NCBI GenBank assembly: GCA_012861695.1
Contig: JAAOOA010000090.1
Location: 752,001-816,000 of the forward strand
DNA: 64,000 nt
Source: Trematomus loennbergii
Lineage: Eukaryota; Chordata; Actinopteri; Perciformes; Nototheniidae
Reading direction: 5' to 3'
A program made the translations under genes and the position numbers. Within the stretch, counting starts at the first letter, position 1. Each line of letters begins with the position of its first letter. Below are positions 55,210-64,000 of this stretch, piece by piece. The notes beneath the pieces were generated by a model that saw only the letters and a program-made list of their open reading frames with translations, had not been told where the DNA came from and made no database searches.

Positions 55210-55817
55210 TGTGTACATATGTACTGTATAAATGTGTCTGTTGATTGTGTATATATAGGTAGATACATATTTTTATATATGTTTGTTTTTGTATTGTGGG
55301 AAACGTTATTTCGATCTCTCTGTCTGTTCACACAAACTGAATGATTGACAATAATGTTGACTTTGACTTAGACCCTGACGGCTTGTTGCTGTGAGCGTAT
55401 TTCTTCACCTTGGCCTCTGAATCACCTGCATCTGAAATGTTTTTCTCGGTAACGCTCACCACAAACGTTGTTGGGCGGCAGGTTTCATGACATCTGTCTC
55501 ACACTGTATCTTCCACCTGACTGAACTCAAACCATGAGCAGTCTTTGTGTGCTGCCGTGAATACGCATCACTTTTTTATGATCAATTGTTTGGCAAAGAG
55601 GCGGCTGTTTGTCTTTCACCCAGCAGCTTGACGGGGCGGAAATAATTCAGTTATTCCACTCATGCTCACTTACAGCTCATACAGGGCAGGAAGGGATCTG
55701 TTGCAGGGTTTGTAAATATTGTTGCAGTCTGTCAGTCATGAAGTCGAGAGCAATGCTGAACTACAGGTTCTGTCCACTGACCCGGAGACAGACTGTGCAT
55801 CCAACAGGTATCAACTC
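55210..55817. other. Intergenic DNA with a retroelement tail
   Basis: ATTGACAATAATGTTGACTT near 55345 is a non-LTR 3'-tail scrap, similar to that at 41445-41482. Nothing else was recognised. Confidence 0.35.
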
Positions 55818-56648
55818 CAGAGGGGGGAGAAGTACTCAGATCCTGTCCTTGAGTAAAAGTAGAAGTACTCAGATCGTCCTTGAGTAAAAGTAGAAGTACT
55901 CAGATCCTGTACTTGAGTAAAAGTAGAAGTACTCAGATCGTGTACTTGAGTAAAAGTAGAAGTACTCAGATCTTGTACTTGAGTAAAAGTAGAAGTACTC
56001 AGATCCTGTACTTAAGTAAAAGTAGAAGTACTTAGATCGTGTACTTGAGTAAAAGTAGAAGTACTCAGGTCTTGTACTTGAGTAAAAGTAGAAGTACTCA
56101 GATCCTGTCCTTGAGTAAAGTAGAAGTACTCAGATCTTGTAGTAAAAGTAGAAGTACCAGAGTGTAGGAATACTCTGTTACAGTAAAAGTCCTGCATTCA
56201 AAATGTTACTCCAGTAAAAGTAGAAAAGTATTATCATCAAAATATAGTTAAAGTAGCGACAGTAAAAGTAGTCATTGTGCAGATTGGTCCATTTCAGAAT
56301 AATATATATGATATGTTTTATAATGATTGATCATTAAAGTGTCCTCAAAGCTGGTAAAGGTGCAGCTAGTTTGAAGGACTTTGTATACTGCAGGGTAGCT
56401 TGTGAATTTACTCCAGGTGGAACTAAAGTCTGATTAACACTTGATTATATTTCACATCATTCATCCACATCTGTAAAGTAACTAAAGGTATTAATACATG
56501 TAGTGGAGTCAAAGTACACCATTGACCTCTGAACTGTAGTGGAGTAGAAGTACAAAGTAGCACAATATTGAAATACTCAAGTAAAGTACAGGTACCTCAA
56601 GATTGTACTTATACAGTACTTAATGTACTTAGTTACTTTACACCACTG
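55818..56648. mobile_element. hAT-type MITE with 33-bp array
   Basis: The ends are CAGAGGGGGGAGAAG and CTTTACACCACTG. The left half (55843-56160) is a tandem array of a 33-bp unit containing GTACTTGAGTAAAAGTAGAA and GTACTCAGATC, about ten units. The right half is unique to the family and non-coding. Confidence 0.75.
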
Positions 56649-57752
56649 CAACTCATAAATTCAATCTTTAAAATAATGTATTAAAAATGATGCCTTAAGC
56701 TATTTTTGTAAAACAGACATGTTTAAAGTGTTTGCAGTCTCATTCCATAGCAGTATTTATTAAATCCTGACACACAAGCATTGATAATAACATGGCTTTA
56801 CGCTCGTGGTGTTTTTTTGTTTGTTCCAAGCAGCCTCTCCTGGATCTGGTGAAGGTTTGGGGGGTAAATGGTTATTTTAAGATTCCTATAGGTTCCTGGC
56901 TTCCTGTAGGTATTGTTAGGGTCAGCATCACAATATATCTGTTGCTCTTGGGGACAAAAGAGGAAGGGACCGATGAGTAATGGCTCCTCCTTCAGGTGTC
57001 TGTGCAGTAGATGAGAGGGGGGATATAAGATGAAAAACCGACGACATCTGAGGGAAGAAGCTGCTCATCAAGACAGATCTCAGTGAAGGATTGGGAGCAC
57101 GAGGAGCTGTCAGGAAGATGGAGGAGCTGGTCTGGTGTTGCCTAACATCTCAGAGGATTACACACCTCAGGCCAAACTCTCACCTCCTGATTCCTGGGAA
57201 TTCCCCTCCTGTTCTCCTCCTCAATCTTTTCACTCTCCCTTTCTTCACTTGCCTCCTTGTTTATCTCTGTCATCCTTCCCTATATCTTCTTCTCTCCTCT
57301 GTCTGCTTATTCTTTAATTACATCGAGGCTGGTGGGAAGCTTCCCAATATTTGAGACATTAGGATTTTATGATTTGAGTATTCTTTTGTTGGTCAGGTCT
57401 CTACTGACACACTGTGTCCTACATACTCAATTATTAATTAAGTGTACTGCACATACAGTACGTCTGACAGTCCAGGAACATTGTTGACATGAAGTGGTTA
57501 TTATAAATATGTATAAACTAATATGAATGCATTTGTATATATAAAATAATCCTACTTCAGGAGAGTGATGACAACTGCCTGTCTGCCAGGGAGAACTATA
57601 GCTATGCTAATGCTAGCTTGGATTTGCTAGTAAGGCGGTTGCCGTAATTGTGATTACTTTGGTGATCCTGTGACTTTTCATCAACTACCATCATCAGGTC
57701 GAAACTTAATGGTAAACATCTGAATGTTAGCATCGTCACTGTGAGCATGAAA
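56649..57752. other. Intergenic DNA, no confirmed gene
   Basis: A TATA-like GGATATAAGATG at 57021 precedes an ATG-started stretch at 57091 of 87 codons with hydrophobic segments. No family or splice support was found, so it is not called. Confidence 0.3.
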
Positions 57753-58444
57753 TTAAAGGTCCCATGTCATGGCCATTTCTACTGATCATAATTCCATTGT
57801 TGAGGTATACTAAAATAAATGTGCATTGTGCAATTTTCCAAACTCACATTGGTTTCTCATACAGTATCTCTGTATAGTATGTGTATTCACTCTCTGTCCT
57901 AAACGGCTTGTTGGAGCTCCTGCCCCCCCCCCTCCCTATGAGCCCAGTGGCCGTCTGCGAGACAGCGAGACACAGCGAAACCCAGCCCGAAACACACACC
58001 CGCAGCTGGCTGGGAGTTTGTGTGTGTGCCCAGGCTGAGTTCCGCGGTGTCTCGCCGTCCCCACACCAGTGAGCCAGCTTCACAGTGTCCCGCCGAGTGT
58101 GTGTGTGTGAGGAAGTCCGCGGATTGGTCCAAACGTAACGGCTCCGCGGACGTAACGTAACGGCTCCGCGGATTGGTTTCTTTTGCACCAATCTGCGGAG
58201 CCGTTACGTTACGTCACTATACCCGAAATACGTCACTATACCCAAGAAGTAAACAATGGAAAAAGAGAAATGTCTAACGAGGCGTTCTGGGGCAGCATAG
58301 ACAGGTCTTTTCTGTGTTAGAGTTTTACTCGCTACAGGGTGTACTTTGAGGGTTTGTGACTCTGCAGACCGTTACATGCAGAAAGCTAACATAACACATA
58401 AGGGGACGGGTAATAACCAGAAAAGCATGACATGGGACCTTTAA
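57753..58444. mobile_element. TTAA-target MITE
   Basis: TTAA-bounded, with ends AGGTCCCATGTCATGG and CATGACATGGGACCT. The flanks match an uninterrupted copy of the host sequence at 61780-61850, which has a single TTAA. Confidence 0.88.
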
Positions 58445-59529
58445 AGTATTTTTGCTTTAAACTTATTGTATGTATAAACAATCAGTCCAGTGAACATTTC
58501 CCTGCAAGATTCACAGTTTCTATTCTACAAAAAAAGGCAGAATTCAAGTGAAAGATTTGTTTTATTTTAAATTTCAACACTTTTGGTAAGTCTGCAAATG
58601 TAAAAATCACTCTGTCCAGATGATCTCAATTTAAAAATAAATAGCAAAGCATCAGTCATTCACACACTCATTAAGCAACACAAATACCATGATAAATAGC
58701 ATAAATCAAATACTCACTAATTACATACATGTTCGTTTTTCGGACTTTACAATTGGATCATATTGTCTTTTTAAATATAGTCTTTTTATTTTATGTATAC
58801 CAGCATGTTTGTGAGAAATAAATAAATCACTGTCCATCCCAACATGCAAAACTGGATGCTTCTTCAGAACCGTAACTACATTTAAAACATTATTTACATT
58901 CAGGAACAGAAAGCAATCACTTTTTGCAGCAGTACAGTTTGGCGTTTGGCTTAAATAACATATTACCAAAACTATATTTACTTTATCGTTGCATTAAAAA
59001 CAACATTATTAATGCACCTGTTGAACTGTGTTACGCACTCAGAAGCCTGAAGCGTAGTGTTCCTGTCACAGAGACTTGAACTTTTGTCCCACTTTTCATA
59101 CGACTAATAAACACTTTCATTGTGATATCAGTACAAATATTGGCAGCTGAATGTACCACTTCAAACCATGTGCAGAGTGGAAAAAACAAGATATGGTGTT
59201 GGATGCAGGGCCCTTTTTATTCCTATCAAAGTTGCTCAGTGGCGCATTAAACCAAAATGTCAAAACATTGCCATTAAACCATTGGGATCCTGGCCTATAA
59301 AGCATGCACCTTCAGTCCGTTGGTCTCGGCTCATCAAACAAATGGAAAGGGAAAATAACTCTGAATTCAGCATTTAGCGCATTCTACAATCTTAAGGACC
59401 CCCTTTAAATAAGAGCTATTGAAGTGTTCATACTGGGTAGTTGATTTAGCTAAGAAATAAATAAAACGCTGGTTTACAACGTCTCTTTCCCAATGTAAGT
59501 CAATGGAAAATGTCTTTTTGGTCCCAATA
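58445..59529 (-). other. Possible distal 3'UTR of lmx1b
   Basis: AT-rich DNA downstream of the lmx1b stop, with several AATAAA signals on the minus strand near 58555-58800. Extension of the transcript to here is inferred only. Confidence 0.25.
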
Positions 59530-60186
59530 GCCGCTTTCACACCAAGTACTTTGGCGTACTTAGTTCCCAGCACTTAGTTCCCCCATGGAACTAAAGAGCA
59601 GATCGCGTTCACACCGGAATAAGTTCCCTGAGGGAAGATTACACAAATGAAGCCGCTGACGTCACTTCTTCTTCTTCTGCTTTGGGTTTACTGGCAGGCC
59701 GCAAACAACTTCACGGCGTATACTGCCACCCGGAGTCCCCGGCCGGAAGTCCCCGGAGTTGGGGAAGGCTTCAGTAGAAGCTGCTGGGACTCCCAGCAGC
59801 TTCTGCTGAAGCCTTCAGAGTAATCGCCAGAATGCCGACACCCTCATCACTCCACCGCTCCAATGTTTTTTTTTGTGTTGCCATAAGTTAGTCTCTCTGC
59901 GTTGGTGTGCGGGGCTAATGCTAATGCTAATAATGCTAATGCCAGCAAATACAATGGCGGCTTCACAAAACTTTTCAGAGTTTTACGGGGCGTGGTTTGC
60001 AATTCGCCCAGCCAATCGAAATTGGTACTTTTTTCTCCCCAGGAAAGACCACCTCTCTAGCAGGCACTAAAAATGGGGTAAAAGTTCTCGGAACTAAGTT
60101 CTCTTTTTGGTGTGAACGCAAAACTCCAGGCACTAACAGAATTAAACGGGAAAAGTACGGGTAAAAGTACTCCGTGTGAAAGCGCC
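59530..60186. mobile_element. TIR MITE
   Basis: The ends are GCCGCTTTCACACCAAGTAC and GTGTGAAAGCGCC, with inner AGTTCC motifs mirrored as GGAACTAAG. Non-coding. It lies just beyond the lmx1b stop codon. Confidence 0.7.
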
Positions 60187-60382
60187 TCTTGACGTCACGG
60201 ACTGACATGGAGTTGTAGTACCACCGATTGGCCACAACAAAATTAAACTCTCTTCCTAGGGGTTTGATGCAAGTCAAATTTCTCCTTTTCCCTTTTGCTG
60301 GTGGAGGTCCTTCAGGTATATTTGGTGGATTCTGGCCTGTAGTCATATTTCCTTGCTTCCTGCACCATTATATGCTCACTCT

Positions 60383-62833
60383 TCATGACCTGGGATGTGT
60401 CGTTGTGGATTGAGTGGTGCCAGCGGTGATGTCGGGGCCACATGAGGCAAAGTAGGAGTTCTGCATGGAGTACAGACGGTCGATGGGGTTTCCCGCCCGA
60501 CTCTGCAAGGAGCCGACATCTGGAGCGGCCATGAAACAGTCGCTTAGACTCGTGAGAGAAGTGTCACTGTCAAGTCATGGAAGATGGAGTCAGTGCCTGG
60601 GAAGAGCAGAGGAGACAAAGAGAGTCAAAGAGATGGATATGAATGTATTTAATATACTTAGGTTAGGGTTTACTCCATTACTGAGGGTATCTGTAACGAG
60701 CAGACAGAAGTTAACACAGCTATACAGTATATTTACATGTATGTGACGTGTGCAGATGCAAGTAAACAGTGCAGATTATCCCTTGATTGTGCAGCCTGAT
60801 GGCTACAGGCACAAATCATTGTCCGAGGTTTTAGTGCTGCATAGAGGAAGGAAAGAAATTCATAGCACATGCAAAAATAAAACGACACACACTCATGCGC
60901 AGTCATTACCGTAGGGGTTCATGTGGTCACCAGGCATCTGAGGCGGTGTGAGGCCCTGCTGGAAGGGTTCAGAGTATCTGCTGGGATCCATCCCCAGCTG
61001 CTGGTGAGAGGGAGATGTCCTGAGTACGAGCTGAGCAGACCCTCCATCGACATCCCATCTGTAACACAGGGAGCAGGGTTATAACTCTCAGACGCAGGGG
61101 TCTCACTACAAAAACTCAAATCTTGCCATTTGTCTAATATCTAGTCAGAATATGTCTTTACACTTTCTATAAGACATAATAACTTCAGAAGTAACAATGC
61201 AGTAATATATAGGGTCTTGTTTTTAGACAATACATCATCTTGTTAAGTCCAAACATTTTATTTTGAGTTGTATCTCAGATGAACTTGTTTTTTTCTCACA
61301 TATTTATTGGAAAATCACCAACTAACATCAGAAAACAGAAACATTTTGAGCCCTGATTCTGGTCAAATATAGTTTAAAATGAGTTATCCCAGCTTATTAC
61401 AAGATCTGATTTATCTAAATATCCCTTCTTATTTCAAAAAATCTTACCAAGCTAATTTTCACTTGTTCTATTGGCAGATGTATTTACTTATTTCAAGTGA
61501 AAACACCTTGTTTTCATTATTTTTTCAACTTGTTTTTGGAGCAGCATTTTTTCCAGTGCACATAGGACATGAACACATCAAGGTTAATTTATTTGTATAA
61601 CACATTTTAAGACACAGAGGCAATTCAAAGTGCTTCACATAGGCCTCAAAAAAACTAAAACAAACACACAAACAAAAACCTCGTCTTCCTATACTTGTGA
61701 GCAGAGGTGGGAGAAGTACTCAGATATTGTACTTGAATATGTGTACTTAATGTACATTTGGTTATGCTAACATTATAATATGCTGAACATGGTAAACATC
61801 TGAGTTTTAGCATTGTCACTGTGAGCATGAAATTAAAGTATGCTTTAAACTTCTTGCAGGTACAAACATCAGACCAGTTGGATTTTCCTCAGAGGTGGAA
61901 GAAGTACTCAGATTGTGTTCTTGAGTAAAGTAGAAGTACTCAGATCGTGTTCTTGAGTTAAAGTAGAAGTACTCAGATTGTGTTCTTGAGTTAAAGTAGA
62001 AGTACTCAGATCCTGTTCTTGAGTTAAAGTAGAAGTACTCAGATCTTGTACTTGAGTTAAAGTAGAAGTACTCAGATCTTGTACTTGAGTTAAAGTAGAA
62101 GTACCAGAGTTAGGAATATTCTGTTACAAGTAAAAGTCCTGCAATCAAAATGTTACTGAAGAAAAAGTACAAAAGTATTAGCGACGCAACGTAACTATAG
62201 TTCTGAACACAGACACTATGCATTTATGTTCATACTGTGTATATAAGCTGTACAACAAAAGGGTTTTCTTATGGAAGCATATATTGTAAATGCATTGTCT
62301 AAACTGATTGACTGGCCTTGGTGATTTTGAAGATGTCATCCAGGAGGCTTCCTCTCAAGCTAACATCAATCTCAAACAACCCCCATGTGCTGGTTTGCTC
62401 AGCTCATTTGTTTAACAACAGCAGCTTCCACTGTAATAAAGCCGCTGCTCTGCCAATATTGACATGCTGGAAGTCCCTGAACAGATAGAGGCAGCGCCTG
62501 CCAAAACACTGGGACACTTATCTAAACTGTGTGCAGCTCATATAGCTGAGAGACCACAGTGGCAATAAGCCTCCGCCATGAGGTCTGAGCTGCAGAAGGA
62601 CTCATGTCTGCAGAACTCTTTATAGCATGGGACTCATCGTGAAGCTTGATAACTGAGCGACTCTACTCTGTTTATTGCTCCATAATTCATTTAATATTTC
62701 AAGCTGTTTCTCCAAATAATTGATTAATTACAGAGTTCTCACTAATCGCTATCATCACAATTATAATGGAAAGATTACATGTTGCAGAGAGACATCACGA
62801 GTGCTTTTGACTTTAATAACATCAGAGAAGCAG

Positions 62834-62895
<62 letters not shown>

Positions 62896-62997
62896 ACACA
62901 CCACACACACACCACACGATAGTTCCTTACCTTGGCCTACCCTCTGGCTGTTGTGTTGCTCGTTTTGCTGCTGTTGTCTGCGGGCTAACTTCTTCAT
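60383..62997 (-). CDS. lmx1b: LIM-homeobox transcription factor, last three exons (lmx1b-type)
   Basis: Exons on the minus strand are 62931-62997, 60910-61058 and 60383-60596, all with consensus splice sites. The first reads [20 protein letters not shown], the segment directly after the homeodomain of LMX1 proteins. The second holds MEGLLSSYS and, in another frame, [20 protein letters not shown]. The third holds DSIFHD and, in another frame, [13 protein letters not shown] then [17 protein letters not shown]. The NSQR and DHMNPYG wording favours LMX1B over LMX1A. LMX1B governs dorsal limb/fin, kidney, eye and hindbrain serotonergic development. The homeodomain and LIM exons lie beyond the window. 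Each of the last two exons lacks one base relative to the family frame (near 60993 and near 60572). The usual stop after NSYFAS is replaced by Cys, adding 19 residues. This may be a decaying duplicate or sequence error. Confidence 0.85.
61890..62180. mobile_element. hAT-type MITE fragment with about 32-bp array
   Basis: About six units containing GAGTTAAAGTAGAAGTACTC and AGATC, followed by a family-typical right half that is cut short. It lies in an lmx1b intron. Confidence 0.65.
62836..62917. repeat. (AC)n microsatellite beside an lmx1b splice donor
   Basis: AC array with CCAC interruptions. On the lmx1b strand it reads (GT)n and begins about a dozen bases after the donor at 62930. Confidence 0.95.
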
Positions 62998-64000
62998 CTG
63001 TGAATACGTAAACACAGTACAAAGCTTTTATTAAGGAGACACTGACTGAACACGTGGAGGAACTTATTAGTCACCAACCTCTAAATAACATATTCAAAAA
63101 GTCTTATTCTGAACAAAAGTCTTTATCATGTGACATAATCGCCATTGAAGCCAAATGTGCACCTAAGATCATTAGCATATCACATTTACCATATACATTA
63201 TCATTATCTTAGAGAGCAGAAACAGTCACTTCAAGAAGTCTTGGGGATATTATGGGGTGTATTCATTTGACCATCGCAATAATTATATGGACAATTGAGT
63301 AGATACAAAGGCGTGAAGCCAAATAATCAATAAGCCATAAATGTTTGTGAATTACAAATGAGTTGTCATATCCATTTGTTGTCGCTTCTCAAAACGTTCT
63401 ACGACATACTCTTAGAGCTATATTTATGTCACTTGTTATTTAAGTAAATAAATTTTTCGAAAGTAACTGTTTATGAACTTAAGTCTGTCTTGATGTCTTC
63501 ACTGATATCTACTTGTGTTGTGCTTCTGAGAATTTAATTTCCTTGCTTAAAATAAATTCCCCTGGCTCTGGGTGGTTGACTTTTGTGTTAAAAATTATAA
63601 TAATTGTAAAGCAATGATCAGTACAACACAAACCATCTGTATCGAGCATTTCAGCAATAATTTTGGGGATATTGGATATATTTTGACTTGAGTAAACAAG
63701 CCATGTAATGCTTATATATTGCTAATGGACTGCAGTGTAAAGCCTGATGGATATTCGCACTTAGACGAGCTTATTCTCCCAAATGCCACCAAGCCGAGCA
63801 AATAGTAGATTATGCAAGTTTGATCCCTGAAGCTTAACTGATGTAGAAGTGGTTTTAGACAATTAAGCACTTTTGGCCAAAGAAAGGAGAGTGACACTCC
63901 ATTTCACATGTGATCTGAATGATGACATCACTTCTGCCTGCCTGTGTGAAAGTGTCCGGTATTAAGGAGGCCATGTTGGTGCTTCTCAGGTCGAGGGAAA
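62998..64000 (-). other. lmx1b intron, continues beyond window
   Basis: AT-rich DNA without obvious repeats. No homeodomain exon was found on the minus strand up to the window end. Confidence 0.5.

Noticed and set aside
57091..57354. 87-codon frame after a TATA-like motif, with hydrophobic segments
   Set aside because: No family resemblance, no splice or poly(A) support, and a competing open frame overlaps it.

Overview
The window is teleost fish genomic DNA. The signs are spliced genes of vertebrate families, AT-rich DNA crowded with fish-type DNA transposons (hAT, TTAA-target MITEs, Harbinger-like, piggyBac), 3'-ends of non-LTR retroelements, a tRNA-derived SINE, many long (AC)n arrays, and fish-style tandem TRIM genes with a PRY-SPRY domain. 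There is one 100-N assembly gap (34394-34493). No prokaryotic or organellar feature was seen.

Positions 1-30560 hold a tandem segmental duplication of a TRIM E3-ligase gene in three parts, here called A, B and C. A (1 to about 3147) keeps only the last bases of the SPRY exon and the downstream DNA. B (about 3642-17030) is a pseudogene: its single coding exon is split by a 354-bp retroelement insertion and carries several small indels. C (about 21207-30415) has an intact 450-codon TRIM gene at 25708-27060 with RING, B-box, coiled coil and PRY-SPRY. In B and C the intron between a non-coding first exon and the coding exon is filled by the same Harbinger-like TIR transposon, with further elements nested in it.

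Positions 30779-34230 are one large TIR element, with a nested MITE and a possible two-exon small ORF. Then come the gap and, at 34901-34962 on the minus strand, exon 1 of the proteasome gene psmb7. No further psmb7 exon was found.

Positions 38851-44690 on the minus strand hold a complete NR5A nuclear receptor gene (SF-1/nr5a1 type). Its hinge/LBD coding exon is interrupted by an 883-bp hAT-type MITE flanked by a near-perfect 8-bp target duplication. Splice sites at the two ends of the MITE would remove it and keep the frame, so it looks like a young intron made from a transposon.

Positions 44700-60380 hold mostly repeats. Positions 60383-62997 on the minus strand are the last three exons of an lmx1b-type LIM-homeobox gene, which continues beyond the window. 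Two of its exons each lack one base relative to the family frame, and the normal stop is gone. psmb7, NR5A1 and LMX1B all lie on human 9q33, so the right half is a conserved chromosomal neighbourhood and the left half is a repeat-driven TRIM cluster joined to it across a gap.
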